DNA of 53,663 nucleotides from Eubacteriales bacterium (GCA_028704515.1 JAQWFH010000008.1:1-53663), one strand, 5' to 3'. Positions 8,801-16,579 are shown, counted from the stretch's first letter. Notes: generated by a model not told the origin, from the letters alone. Numbers and translations are program-made.

Positions 8801-9022
8801 ACTATAAAGGATATAATTAATCGCTGGGCACCAAAACATGAAAATCAAACGAATGATTATATAGATTTTGTAAGTAAAGAAACTGGTATAGCAAAAGATC
8901 AAATTTTAGACCTTAATAAAGATGGGCAACTTGCACAAATTATTAATGCAATCATAAAATTTGAAAATAGTAATACTGTTCCGGCTAAAACTATATTTAA
9001 AGGAATAGAATTGTCAAAATGA
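5822..9022 (+). CDS. large virion-associated protein with C-terminal peptidoglycan hydrolase-like domain
   Basis: A 1066-residue protein, the largest here. Most of it is alpha-helical with a very acidic patch (EEEIEEEIEE, about residue 140). Around residues 640-720 a segment centred on WCTAFKDGWRNF resembles a conserved module of unknown function in large phage proteins. After a hydrophobic Ala-rich stretch (about 917-935), the last 127 residues (MQNNNPGNI ... YGIRAMARVL ... IINRWAP ... YIDFVS) match the small transglycosylase/endopeptidase-like domain of phage structural proteins. I infer an injected or tail-associated protein that opens the cell wall. The upstream late promoter supports this. 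Confidence 0.7.
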   Translation: MNKIYEAFIRGQGNPDLVSPDKAQNIERGLGYEPILPKGVETTHEIASSAYQRAMEMLRKYVPATQIPSGPGAQHQYRGLLMGMMQTIGKIKQIENPRREYLEMLAIDTVLSLPEFSAAKDAVDRGDLRIDATLLDGMIRPGAEEEIEEEIEETETDPSFSKKIELALVDMEQEKYKRRMQNIMAQGAAANYMYLFELSRNEINAIDPQLSAMYGFMQSVGDMAMWAMPSVPAGDDMMKAGEEEVAQEDDVGVIKAKAIIYPLLIHEIIKGLIVYTNTHGLSPHAEVRDEVQGEIDTAENEIYDLMLGPIYWKRLKDAVGAENTKLLMHVWGKITSLPAWDSDIKGSFGNFMKEFLRDPETAKRIVRPFIDDIQMAINAYERENSETETPTFEAFSYHTLLEALTNQMKILLQKYNADLVPKEGEDPTLNAMWQKKKENPMTEQEMEEWANVDPTGVKGINLPIMMTLKKAKLIKSPKDILKIINDTTYVPLKKNEPKKLPVEIPYPPEQQKEFIKRNANMSLSWVLKQIKDKQIIYPEDLPSVKDTLHFFFKYKDTKYWPSDASKDLTKYAKISDLFNIVFQIKRELFGSSMSKRIKTVYPDTKIIGSYPSYETAQETKQPIYELVRIYPTPIGQKSLYQYVNETGVQMARWCTAFKDGWRNFESYLKLDEIPGEKNPKKLSEAAIEDPINSHYYVAKDGEPYMLCEFRSNYCMDKGDRPFPNNEEFQRILKPLLMTYIPAVRSILNPTGANASPSALFTDYVKENPDIIANAIICRLVKESKLKGFNPFEELTNDIEIKRCVAELLEELSKRLRLVLNQKDTTWRAGLSAWSKYTGANSSDANTTEGSMEINTPEVSAAMFKCLKNPSELDCGKVSLDKNFTDEIIDVSKKMNEFDESSVKENTEVNEGHLARALGTAALISTLGTAQAASKEPTRGMQNNNPGNIVKNQKVNWKGAIGHDGRFVKFSHMEYGIRAMARVLRVYQNKYGLKTIKDIINRWAPKHENQTNDYIDFVSKETGIAKDQILDLNKDGQLAQIINAIIKFENSNTVPAKTIFKGIELSK

Positions 9023-9207
9023 ACTTTGCAACATTTTTTGCACAATCAGTAAAAGATAAAACTCGGAAGATTAAAAAGGGAAGATATAAAGGTCAACCGA
9101 GTTCTATTAAAGCAACTAAAAAACTTCAATTACCTGGTCATATGTTTTACAGAAATCCAGGTAATTCAGATGCCCCCTCGGCAAGTACTTTCGCCCCGAG
9201 AGGGTGA
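9019..9207 (+). CDS. small basic protein, 3' end altered by endonuclease insertion
   Basis: A 62-residue lysine-rich protein (KDKTRKIKKGRYKGQPSSIKATKK). It overlaps the stop of the large virion protein by 4 bp. Its last 20 codons overlap the 3' end of the minus-strand GIY-YIG gene, and the final codons (DAPSASTFAPRG) lie in an oddly GC-rich palindrome. The C-terminus may therefore be a junction product rather than original. Confidence 0.6.
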   Translation: MNFATFFAQSVKDKTRKIKKGRYKGQPSSIKATKKLQLPGHMFYRNPGNSDAPSASTFAPRG

Positions 9208-9809
9208 GTCTTTGCTAATGACATTTTCAATTTAGATTCATCAGTATGTTTTCTTCCATACCAATAACTTTTTGTTCCTTTTTGGATATCAGATAAACGT
9301 TGTTTTAATTCTTCGCTGCACGGTTTTCCGAATCTACCATTAAGTTTTCCTGAATTATGTTTTCCGTACATAGGATTTTTTGGTCCTATCATTTTTCCCT
9401 TCATTGATGCAGATATCTTCCGTCTATGTTCATCGGTAATTACTCTACCCTGTTGACTTTTTGACATTTTTAATCGGGTTTCGGCTGAATATTTTCCTTT
9501 TGCTCCTCCTCCTTTACAATTATATCCATTTTCTCTAGTATCTAAACTTTCAATGTAGAAATCTTCTAGATAATCGAGAACAATTTGATCTGAGGCGGTA
9601 TCTAGGATTTCATAAATAAAATTATTCGGTCCATATTTTTTCAATGCATTATATAATTTAACTTGTGTTTTACATTGAAGTGATTTATATTTTTTCCATC
9701 TATTTAATTCTGGATGTTTAATAGTTTGGCCAATATAACATTTATCATTAATTGGATTGGTTATTTTATAAATATAACCATATGGTTTATATGATATATC
9801 CGTTTGCAT
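9147..9809 (-). CDS. GIY-YIG homing endonuclease with NUMOD3 repeats
   Basis: A 220-residue protein with GYIYKITN ... CYIGQT (GIY-YIG core), then KYGPNNFIYEIL and ENGYN, typical of segment-type phage endonucleases. Its C-terminal half has repeated G-K-x-S-x-E-x-K motifs (NUMOD3-type DNA-binding modules). The start is preceded by AAGGTGAC. A structured leader (9836-9897) and a GATAAATA late box (9905-9912) lie upstream on the same strand. It is convergent with, and overlaps, the gene at 9019. Confidence 0.9.
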   Translation of the reverse strand: MQTDISYKPYGYIYKITNPINDKCYIGQTIKHPELNRWKKYKSLQCKTQVKLYNALKKYGPNNFIYEILDTASDQIVLDYLEDFYIESLDTRENGYNCKGGGAKGKYSAETRLKMSKSQQGRVITDEHRRKISASMKGKMIGPKNPMYGKHNSGKLNGRFGKPCSEELKQRLSDIQKGTKSYWYGRKHTDESKLKMSLAKTHPLGAKVLAEGASELPGFL

Positions 9810-9835
9810 TTTGTCACCTTATTATAAGTATTTTA

Positions 9836-9897
9836 AACGGGACAGCTCTTAGTCACCTTTGAGTTTCTATTGAACACCACTTCAATAGATTACCGTT
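9836..9897 (-). ncRNA. structured 5' leader of GIY-YIG genes, copy 1
   Basis: On the minus strand the order is AACGG, TAAT, an 8-bp hairpin CTATTGAA/TTCAATAG with a six-base loop (GTGGTG), then AAACTCAAAGGTGACTAAG and AGCTGTC, then CCGTT pairing with the first AACGG. The same architecture recurs at 16411, 19175 and 51300. In this copy only the hairpin loop differs from the other endonuclease copies. Confidence 0.6.
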
Positions 9898-9904
9898 CTT
9901 TAAA

Positions 9905-9912
9905 TATTTATC
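9905..9912 (-). promoter_or_regulatory. T4-type late promoter for GIY-YIG gene 1
   Basis: GATAAATA followed by TTT on the minus strand, placed so that transcription would begin just before the first stem of the structured leader. Confidence 0.5.
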
Positions 9913-9968
9913 AAATTTGGTTGCTTTTATATAATTATAAAATATAATATAATTATAAGGAGATTGTT

Positions 9969-10196
9969 ATGTTTGGAAAATGGTTATGTGAGAAATGTCA
10001 CAGTAATAATGAATTAAGTAAAACGCGTTGCGGTTTTTGCGGAAATCCACAATCTAATGTTTATAATACACCACAAGAAAACCAAGATGCAGAAGTAGAA
10101 TCTAAATTACTTCAACAGTTACACAGTCATATTGAAAAAATGACACCACTTCAGAGACGTAAATTATATCGTTGGTTGGAAGATAATATTCTATAA
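9969..10196 (+). CDS. RanBP2-type zinc finger protein
   Basis: A 75-residue protein beginning with WLCEKCHSNNELSKTRCGFC, which matches the W-x-C-x2-C-x10-C-x2-C pattern of RanBP2-type zinc fingers. These often bind single-stranded RNA or protein partners. The C-terminal half is a charged helix (MTPLQRRKLYRWLEDNI). AAGGAG precedes the start. Confidence 0.65.
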   Translation: MFGKWLCEKCHSNNELSKTRCGFCGNPQSNVYNTPQENQDAEVESKLLQQLHSHIEKMTPLQRRKLYRWLEDNIL

Positions 10197-10223
10197 TATC
10201 CTTAAATATTTTAGGGGGTATTT

Positions 10224-10535
10224 ATGGGAACAAATCCAAAGCTTTCTAAAAAAATTAATGAAGTAGTATCTCCGTATTGCAATTGTCAATGGTGTATTCT
10301 TAAAGAAATAATGCTGAGTAAGTCAACCGATCCTCGATTTCTCATTCAGTTGAAATGTATAGAACATTTTAAGTGGGAGGAAAGCCAAACACTTAAACGA
10401 GACATTGGATGGAAAGAAGCAAATGACAAATGGATTGAGAGAGGATTCGCAACAGCTTTCTCTAAATTCTATAATGAAGAACTTACAGCAGAAGAAATTT
10501 ACGCACAGATTTTAAATTTTTTAACAAAAAATTAG
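10224..10535 (+). CDS. hypothetical protein, 103 aa
   Basis: A 103-residue helical protein with CNCQWC near residue 20, a possible half metal site. A GGGGG run lies at ribosome-site distance before the ATG. It follows the zinc-finger gene by 27 bases and precedes a host-type promoter. Function is not recognised. Confidence 0.55.
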   Translation: MGTNPKLSKKINEVVSPYCNCQWCILKEIMLSKSTDPRFLIQLKCIEHFKWEESQTLKRDIGWKEANDKWIERGFATAFSKFYNEELTAEEIYAQILNFLTKN

Positions 10536-10537
10536 AC

Positions 10538-10565
10538 TTGACTTTCTTTGCATTTTTAATAAAAT
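10538..10565 (+). promoter_or_regulatory. host sigma70-type promoter
   Basis: TTGACT at 10538-10543 and TAAAAT at 10560-10565, spaced by 16 bases, directly upstream of the AAA+ gene at 10589. Confidence 0.55.
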
Positions 10566-10588
10566 AGTAGCCACAAAGAAAGGCCATC

Positions 10589-11506
10589 ATGTCTAAAAAA
10601 CAACAAGTAATTGATACTGTTTTGTCGCAATCCACCCCATTTTATTCATCCACTATTACATCATTATCCGGAAGTTCAGTCGCGCTGGTTAGTAACACTC
10701 TTAATGAGCTGATCGCGCAGGGAAAAATCACGTCTCGGAAAGAGGGAAAGAAACTCATTTACACTCTTACGGATGCATCAGCAAATAAGGAATTGAATAT
10801 TGTCGAAACTCCGATTTGTTCTGTCGCGGAAAAATTTGATTATATCCGTGAAGTAGTTCGAATGGTGATTAATGGTGTAAATCCTAGTGCGTTGATTACT
10901 GGTCGTTCGGGTGTAGGCAAAACGTACATGGTTCAGGATGAGCTGAAGAATGCTGGATTGAAGAAGGATGAAGATTATCTGTTCGTATCCGGTCATTCTT
11001 CAGCTTTTGGTCTTTATAAGCTCCTACATGATCATCGCGATCAGTTTATTATTATGGACGATTTTGATTCAGTTTTTAAGGACTTAAAGGCTGTTAATAT
11101 TTTAAAGGCAGCGTTGGATAGTTATGATGTCCGTCGCGTAAGTTGGTTTTCAGAAAAAACTGATAATAATGAAGATATTGAACCGAGTTTTGATTTTGAG
11201 GGAAAAATTATTTTTATTTCAAATTTATATGCAGATCGAATAGATAACGCAATTTGTTCAAGATCGTTTTGTATTGATCTGAGAATGACAAATGATGAAG
11301 TCACTGAGCATATGCAAAATTTAATAGATGTTATCGAACCGCGAGCATCAAGAGAAGTGAAAACAGAAGTGCTTGATTATATAACTACTATTGCGGATAA
11401 CTTTAATGCATATGGACTGAGAACCTTTATTCAATCCATACGTATTCGGCAAGGTGTTGGACCTGGATCGGATTGGAAAAAAATGATTAAGGTTTTGTCT
11501 ACTTAA
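10589..11506 (+). CDS. winged-helix plus AAA+ ATPase
   Basis: A 305-residue protein. Residues 1-65 read as a winged helix (SLSGSSVALVSNTLNELIAQGKI ending with a KLIYTL wing). An AAA+ core follows with Walker A GRSGVGKT (about 106-113), Walker B FIIMDD and a sensor strand KIIFISN. It could be a DNA-bound ATPase or a remodelling factor. AAAGG precedes the start and the gene has its own promoter. Confidence 0.75.
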   Translation: MSKKQQVIDTVLSQSTPFYSSTITSLSGSSVALVSNTLNELIAQGKITSRKEGKKLIYTLTDASANKELNIVETPICSVAEKFDYIREVVRMVINGVNPSALITGRSGVGKTYMVQDELKNAGLKKDEDYLFVSGHSSAFGLYKLLHDHRDQFIIMDDFDSVFKDLKAVNILKAALDSYDVRRVSWFSEKTDNNEDIEPSFDFEGKIIFISNLYADRIDNAICSRSFCIDLRMTNDEVTEHMQNLIDVIEPRASREVKTEVLDYITTIADNFNAYGLRTFIQSIRIRQGVGPGSDWKKMIKVLST

Positions 11507-11613
11507 TATTTCTTAAACATGAAACGAGATCGATTTAATCAGAAATGATTAATTAGCGGACAGCATGTGTGTAAACTTAACAACTGTAAGATTGATTTTT
11601 TTCAAAAAAGTTG

Positions 11614-11642
11614 GTGCTTTTTAAAAAGTCGTATAGTATAAT
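11614..11642 (+). promoter_or_regulatory. host sigma70-type promoter
   Basis: GTGCTT at 11614-11619, a 17-base spacer and TATAAT at 11637-11642, upstream of the MoxR-like gene. The remainder of the gap 11507-11613 shows no gene. Confidence 0.6.
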
Positions 11643-11672
11643 GTCAGTATAACAAATGAAAGGTTCCTGTTA

Positions 11673-12827
11673 ATGTACACAATTAAGACTCCTGAATACG
11701 AATCCATGCTCCGCAACTGTTATTCCGTCCTCCAACCACTGTTTATTTGTGGGGGACCCGGAATCGGTAAGTCTGCTATTCCTCGACAGGTTTTTCGGCA
11801 GGTTGCGGCTGATGAAGGGCGCATATTCCGTGAATGGGCTGATCTGATGTTGGTTGAAAAGGTGGAATGTGTCAAAAATCCGGAAAAGTATTGGATTTTT
11901 GCTGACATGCGTACTAGCCAGATGGATACCACTTCTTTGACGGGTATTCCTAACATGGCTAATACTGAAATGTTGGAAAACATCCCGTACAGTTGGGTGG
12001 TGTACTTCACCCATCCGGATTCTCGTGGTTGCATCTTCTTCGACGAGATCAACCTGGCCGCACCGATTGTGCAGTCGATCACCTACAGTGCCATTCACGA
12101 TCGCGTGATTTCTGATCGTCGTTTGGGCCCTAAAGTGTATGTGTTTGCCGCGGGTAACCGTGCACAGGATAAAGCGCATACGTTTGATATGCCTCTTCCT
12201 CTTCGCGATCGTTTCGCTGAGGCGGAAGTTAGCATCGACGATCAGGCGTGGTTGAAGTGGGCGGCGAAGAGTGGAATCAATTCTCACTTGACCGCGTTCA
12301 TTAACTGGAAACCTGCCAATCTTTACAATGCAGATACGGTGAAGAGTGAGAAACCTTCAACCCCTCGCGGCGTAGAACGTGCTTCTCGTCTGCTCCGCGA
12401 TATGCGAATCGAGGATTTTGAAGACAACGACAGCAGCAGCCCTAATCAGGACAAAATCCACATGTTGGTTTCGATTTCTTGTGGTGAGTCCTTCGCAACA
12501 GAGTTTCAAGCATACTGTAAAGTGTATCGTCAGTTGGATTGGAATGCCATCATTGCCAACCCGCAGAGTGTTAACGGTATGTCTCTGGATAAGCAGTATG
12601 CTGTGAGCGCGGGTATTGCGGATCGTTTCACTCGCACTACGGATGATAAGCTTCGCGTCAAGTTGTTGGATGTCGCTGATGTTCTCCGTGAGGATTTCGC
12701 TACCTTCAGTTATCGTATGATGATGGGTAACGATCGTGAAAAGTTTAAAGCACTTATGGTTAAGCTTGGTCGCGCATCGACGTTTGCGAAAAAGTACGCC
12801 AAGTTCCTGCTTGACAACGTTAATTAA
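11673..12827 (+). CDS. MoxR-type AAA+ ATPase
   Basis: A 384-residue MoxR-like AAA+ protein: Walker A GGPGIGKS, Walker B GCIFFDEINLA, and sensor 1 VFAAGNRAQD, followed by an arginine-bearing PLPLRDRFAEAE. MoxR ATPases work as chaperones for metal loading or assembly, usually with a vWA-domain partner. The partner is the next gene, which starts after TAAGGAG. Codon use is markedly richer in G/C-ending codons than in neighbouring small genes. Confidence 0.85.
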   Translation: MYTIKTPEYESMLRNCYSVLQPLFICGGPGIGKSAIPRQVFRQVAADEGRIFREWADLMLVEKVECVKNPEKYWIFADMRTSQMDTTSLTGIPNMANTEMLENIPYSWVVYFTHPDSRGCIFFDEINLAAPIVQSITYSAIHDRVISDRRLGPKVYVFAAGNRAQDKAHTFDMPLPLRDRFAEAEVSIDDQAWLKWAAKSGINSHLTAFINWKPANLYNADTVKSEKPSTPRGVERASRLLRDMRIEDFEDNDSSSPNQDKIHMLVSISCGESFATEFQAYCKVYRQLDWNAIIANPQSVNGMSLDKQYAVSAGIADRFTRTTDDKLRVKLLDVADVLREDFATFSYRMMMGNDREKFKALMVKLGRASTFAKKYAKFLLDNVN

Positions 12828-12837
12828 GGAGAATCAC

Positions 12838-14166
12838 ATGGCTTTGCTAATGCCTTCAATCAATGCGCACGATAGGCTTATTCGTGCGATGGTAAGAATT
12901 CAGCGTGAACACGCATTCTTTTCCTACATCTTGATGAATTTCAAGGTGACCGCAGAAGCTAGCCCGTATATGCCTACCGCGGGCGTTAGCAAAGCCGGTG
13001 ACTTCATGTATAATGAAGAATTTATTAAGAGTCTCGATAACGCAGAGTTAATCGGTCTCCTAGTTCATGAAGTTATGCATATTGCGAAGGGAGATTTTTT
13101 CCGTCAAGGAAATCGCGAACACGATGTTTGGGGCATTGCTTCTGATTGCATTATTAACTATATCCTCAAACAGGAAGGGTTTACCCTCCCTAAAAACGGT
13201 TATCTTCCGGATCATAATGGTCACATTGTCATTGCTGGAAAGGATTATTGCGTAGCCGGAAAGAGTACTGAACAGTTTTATGATGAACTGTTTAAAAATC
13301 ACAATAAAATCCGTTTAACAATCAATGGAGGCGAGGGAAAGGAAAAGAACGGCAACGGTGATCAGGGAGGTAATGGATCCGATGGTGGACGAGGAGAAAA
13401 CGATAGTCCTGAAGGCAATTGCGGATGTAACGGCTACGATCCAAAGAAGAATAAATCACATGGTGGGTTTGATGTCCACATTCAATGCGGCGAATCTTCT
13501 TCCCAAAATGCGCAATCGGAAAGCAAATGGAAGAAGGTGGTTATCGAGGCAGCGACTAGTGCGCGGTCAAGGGGAACGATGCCAGGATGCATGGAGTCAA
13601 CCGTAGACAAACTCCTTAATCCCATCATCGACTGGCGTACTCGGGTAATGAAGTTTATCACTAACGAAATCCCGGTTGATTATACTAACCGTTTGCCCAG
13701 TCGTGCGTTTTACGCTACTGGTGTTTGGTCTCCGCGGGTTCTTCGTGAAAATCTGGAAGTCTTTATCAGTGTGGACTATTCCGGATCTACTATGGGAGAT
13801 CGTCCATTCTTTCTCACAGAAACGGCGGCTATCTTGAATTCGTATGAACAAGTCAAAGGCCGCCTCTTATTCTGGGACGCGGAACTCCACGAGGAAAATG
13901 ATTTTGCCATTACAAGGGAAAATCGTAATTCTTTGTTGGATTTGAAAGTAAAGGGATGCAACGGCGGCACTATCATGTCGTGCTATGCAGATTATTGCGA
14001 GAAGAAGGGGTATAAATGTCGCCTGCATATCATTTTGACCGATGGTGAGATTGAAACGAATCCAAAATTACCTAGTGGTAATATTATTTTCGTACTTACT
14101 GCGCGAGGTACTGATAGTATCGTAAAAAATTACGGTGCGGTTTGTCGAATTACAGATATAGAATAA
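12838..14166 (+). CDS. DUF2201-type metallopeptidase with vWA-like domain
   Basis: A 442-residue protein. The N-terminal part has HEVMHIAKGD (HExxH zinc motif). A low-complexity Gly/Asn/Asp linker follows (about residues 165-200), and a C-terminal vWA-like domain has VDYSGST (MIDAS DxSxS) and LTDGEIE. This layout is the DUF2201/VWA-like pair found with MoxR ATPases. I chose ATG 12838 because it follows AAGGAG with correct spacing; an upstream in-frame ATG at 12736 lies inside the MoxR gene. Confidence 0.8.
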   Translation: MALLMPSINAHDRLIRAMVRIQREHAFFSYILMNFKVTAEASPYMPTAGVSKAGDFMYNEEFIKSLDNAELIGLLVHEVMHIAKGDFFRQGNREHDVWGIASDCIINYILKQEGFTLPKNGYLPDHNGHIVIAGKDYCVAGKSTEQFYDELFKNHNKIRLTINGGEGKEKNGNGDQGGNGSDGGRGENDSPEGNCGCNGYDPKKNKSHGGFDVHIQCGESSSQNAQSESKWKKVVIEAATSARSRGTMPGCMESTVDKLLNPIIDWRTRVMKFITNEIPVDYTNRLPSRAFYATGVWSPRVLRENLEVFISVDYSGSTMGDRPFFLTETAAILNSYEQVKGRLLFWDAELHEENDFAITRENRNSLLDLKVKGCNGGTIMSCYADYCEKKGYKCRLHIILTDGEIETNPKLPSGNIIFVLTARGTDSIVKNYGAVCRITDIE

Positions 14167-14696
14167 TGACAGGGGATAACTACTACATTAAACAAGGTAA
14201 GAAGTATGTGCGGGTCGGCACCGAAAGGCCCGCATTACTTTCGGATGGCTTCTGGTTGGTTGATGGAGACTGCACAAAATTACAGCGCATTGCTAAAATA
14301 GGAGAGTTACGGAAAAAGAATCCGTTTCTTTCTATGATGCAACACCGGGATATATTAAGCACATACCTTAGAGGTTTATTTGCGAAGTATATTAATGATA
14401 CAATTGAGGTCACCGATGACGGAGGTGTGAGATATACTTTTCCGAGTTCATGTGATGTATCATCTGCTATTTTGAAGTTTCTTTCAAAAAATCAATCGGA
14501 AAGAGAAAAGGAAATTGTTCGTCTTTTTAAGGAATGTGATCATTTCGATAGTCAGGGAAATGTTATAAACTTGAACGGAATGATCCAGCATAAAAGAAAC
14601 ACTAAAGAAGCGATAGCGCTTAAAATCGAACAATTAAAACAAGAAATAGCAACACTTGAAAATAAATTAGGAGAAAAACTGATTGAACATTTATAA
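14166..14696 (+). CDS. hypothetical protein with C-terminal coiled coil
   Basis: A 176-residue protein starting in a TAATG overlap with the metallopeptidase gene, so translation is probably coupled. The N-terminus (YYIKQGKKYVRVG ... SDGFWLVDG) is a beta-rich motif often seen at the start of small phage proteins; the C-terminus (EQLKQEIATLENKLGEKL) is a coiled coil. It may belong functionally with the MoxR-vWA pair, judging only by its position. Confidence 0.65.
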   Translation: MTGDNYYIKQGKKYVRVGTERPALLSDGFWLVDGDCTKLQRIAKIGELRKKNPFLSMMQHRDILSTYLRGLFAKYINDTIEVTDDGGVRYTFPSSCDVSSAILKFLSKNQSEREKEIVRLFKECDHFDSQGNVINLNGMIQHKRNTKEAIALKIEQLKQEIATLENKLGEKLIEHL

Positions 14697-14715
14697 GTGT
14701 TAAGGAGAGAATAGT

Positions 14716-15090
14716 ATGGTAAAGAAAGTTAGATGCGCAGTGACGGGTAATATCATTTACATGACCGAAAAACGGTATGCAAAGGTATTAACAAAATTTG
14801 GTAACGAAGAAAATCTTAAAGCGAATTTTGTTTCAGCGAAAGGAAAGAAAATCCGTGAAGGATCACAAGAAATGCCTGATAAGATTGCAAATCGTATCAA
14901 ATGTACCGTAACAGACAGATGGTGTTATATTACAAATGAGAGAATTACAGCTGGTATTGCAAAATATGGAAGCTGGGAAAAACTCTGTGAAAACTACATC
15001 TGCCGCCCCGCGAAGCGTCTTTTGAAGGCAGGAAAAACAGTAGATGATATTCGACAAATGATCGAGGACGGAACATTTCCTGAGAAATAA
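14716..15090 (+). CDS. hypothetical protein with internal duplication
   Basis: A 124-residue protein built of two similar halves: RCAVTGNIIYMTEKRYAK ... KYG/KFG-type helix and KCTVTDRWCYITNERITAG ... KYGSWEKL. Each half has a C-x-V-T beta turn that may form a small zinc or knuckle fold. AAGGAG precedes the start. Function is unknown. Confidence 0.6.
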   Translation: MVKKVRCAVTGNIIYMTEKRYAKVLTKFGNEENLKANFVSAKGKKIREGSQEMPDKIANRIKCTVTDRWCYITNERITAGIAKYGSWEKLCENYICRPAKRLLKAGKTVDDIRQMIEDGTFPEK

Positions 15091-15106
15091 AGTTGAAATA
15101 TTAAGC

Positions 15107-15135
15107 GTGACTTTTTTAAAAAATTGCTGTATAAT
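15107..15135 (+). promoter_or_regulatory. host sigma70-type promoter
   Basis: GTGACT at 15107-15112, a 17-base spacer and TATAAT at 15130-15135, upstream of the gene at 15158. Confidence 0.65.
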
Positions 15136-15157
15136 AAGCGTATAAAGGATAAAAACT

Positions 15158-15655
15158 ATGAAGAAAATTACGAAAGCTGATCTGATTACACTTGTCAATA
15201 GCGCAACTGGCGCGTCATTCATTTCTTTGGATATGAAATCTGAAGCCAAGATGCGTAAGACGGGTAATCCGTATGTCGGTGCCGTCAAGGAAGTGACTCT
15301 CTCGGGGCAGATCAATTTTGATTATGCCAATGCGGTCAACAATCAGCTGGAGCGTGAAGGTAACGCGACAGCTGGGACGTTCACTGCACAGGCACGTGCT
15401 TGGGGTACTCGCGAAGGTAACTGGATTACCCATAATGGTAATCATTATCTCACCATTAAAGTGCAGAACTCTTCGGATCCTGTCTTCTTCTTCGAAGGTA
15501 AACGGGTGGATAAGACCGTTCTCGAGCCTTTCCTTATAGAGTCCAAAAAGCCGCATACACAGGCTGAACTCGATAAACCTGTTACAGTAAGGGATGTTAA
15601 TATCAATAATATACGCTCAATTCGTCTTTTCAATGAAGAATATCAAGTTGTTTGA
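15158..15655 (+). CDS. conserved phage protein, 165 aa
   Basis: A beta-rich protein (YVGAVKEVTLSGQINFDYAN ... WITHNGNHYLTIKVQ ... DPVFFFEGKRVDK) with no signal or membrane segment. It has its own promoter and relatively G/C-rich codons, hinting at strong expression. The last 13 bases overlap the end of the convergent GIY-YIG gene. I do not recognise a defined function. Confidence 0.65.
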   Translation: MKKITKADLITLVNSATGASFISLDMKSEAKMRKTGNPYVGAVKEVTLSGQINFDYANAVNNQLEREGNATAGTFTAQARAWGTREGNWITHNGNHYLTIKVQNSSDPVFFFEGKRVDKTVLEPFLIESKKPHTQAELDKPVTVRDVNINNIRSIRLFNEEYQVV

Positions 15656-16383
15656 TTTCTCTTTTCTCTTTCAAACCGTTTTTTCTGTGCATCTGACAGT
15701 TTGAGTTTATGTTCTTCTGAAAAATGCTTTCCATACATTGGATTTAATGATCCCGTCTTTGTACCCTTGCGCGCCAGAGACATTAGTCGTTTATCTTCTT
15801 CAGACCATTTTTTGTTCAATGATTTTTGTATAATTGACATTTTTTGTTTTTGAAGTACTGTTCGTTTTTGACCTTTTATTTTTTCAACTCTTTTTAGTAT
15901 AGTTTCTTCTGTTTGTTTTTGTCCAGTAAGAGCCAAAGATAAATGTATTCTATGGCTATACGACTTTTTTTGATTCATTAATGAATTAGAAAGATTTTTT
16001 ATATGTTCTTTTGATTTTTGTTTTCCTGAAAGAGCTAAAGATATTTTATGTTTTACTTCTAATGGAAGTTTTCCGCTAGAACCTCCTTCCTTTCCATTAT
16101 ATCCACGGTCTATTGAATCAAGACATAGAATATACGATTCTTCCAAAAAATTCAATTCTTCTTGATTTGAAGATGTATCATCAAATATTTCATATATGAA
16201 ATTTTCGGGGCCATATTTTTTGAGTGCGTTATATAATTTAGGTTGATCCACGCATTGAAGATTTTTATATAATTTCCAACGTTTTTGAACATTTCGCGTA
16301 GTTTGACCGATATAACATTTACCATTAATAGGATTGGTTATTTTGTAGATATAACCATATGGAGTTGAGTTTGATGTTTGCAT
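15643..16383 (-). CDS. GIY-YIG homing endonuclease
   Basis: A 246-residue GIY-YIG protein: YGYIYKITN ... CYIGQTT, KYGPENFIYEIF, RGYNGKEGG, then several NUMOD3-like repeats and GSLNPMYGKHFSEEHK. I use ATG 16383 because it follows AAGGTGAC and matches the MQT start of its sister genes; the frame is open further upstream through the leader. It shares its leader and late promoter type with the copies at 9 and 19 kb. Confidence 0.9.
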   Translation of the reverse strand: MQTSNSTPYGYIYKITNPINGKCYIGQTTRNVQKRWKLYKNLQCVDQPKLYNALKKYGPENFIYEIFDDTSSNQEELNFLEESYILCLDSIDRGYNGKEGGSSGKLPLEVKHKISLALSGKQKSKEHIKNLSNSLMNQKKSYSHRIHLSLALTGQKQTEETILKRVEKIKGQKRTVLQKQKMSIIQKSLNKKWSEEDKRLMSLARKGTKTGSLNPMYGKHFSEEHKLKLSDAQKKRFEREKRNQTT

Positions 16384-16410
16384 TTTGTCACCTTGTAGTA
16401 AGTAATTTGA

Positions 16411-16472
16411 AACGGGACAGCTCTTAGTCACCTTTGAGTTTCTATTGAATGTCCGTTCAATAGATTACCGTT
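16411..16472 (-). ncRNA. structured 5' leader of GIY-YIG genes, copy 2
   Basis: Outer stem AACGG/CCGTT, TAAT joint, hairpin CTATTGAA-CGGACA-TTCAATAG, and the conserved single-stranded block AAACTCAAAGGTGACTAAG then AGCTGTC. Here the hairpin loop CGGACA could also pair with TGTCC in the joining block, but this pseudoknot is not kept in the other copies. Confidence 0.6.
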
Positions 16473-16480
16473 CTTTGAAA

Positions 16481-16488
16481 TATTTATA
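16481..16488 (-). promoter_or_regulatory. T4-type late promoter for GIY-YIG gene 2
   Basis: A perfect TATAAATA on the minus strand, followed by TTTC and then the first stem of the leader. Confidence 0.55.
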
Positions 16489-16508
16489 TCTTTTTAAGAA
16501 ATTTCACG

Positions 16509-16537
16509 TTGACTTTATGTAATTTTTTTAGTATAAT
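16509..16537 (+). promoter_or_regulatory. host sigma70-type promoter
   Basis: TTGACT at 16509-16514, a 17-base spacer and TATAAT at 16532-16537, upstream of the DIP1984-like gene. The surrounding 70 bases are duplicated at 20756-20825. Confidence 0.7.
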
Positions 16538-16579
16538 AAACGTATAACAACATTAACACTCAGAGAGAAAGGGAAATAA

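Noticed and set aside
11670..12287. 205-residue minus-strand frame
   Set aside because: Antisense of the MoxR Walker region; no independent coding evidence.
12736..12837. Earlier start for the metallopeptidase-vWA gene
   Set aside because: The extension lies inside the MoxR coding region, while ATG 12838 has AAGGAG at ideal distance.
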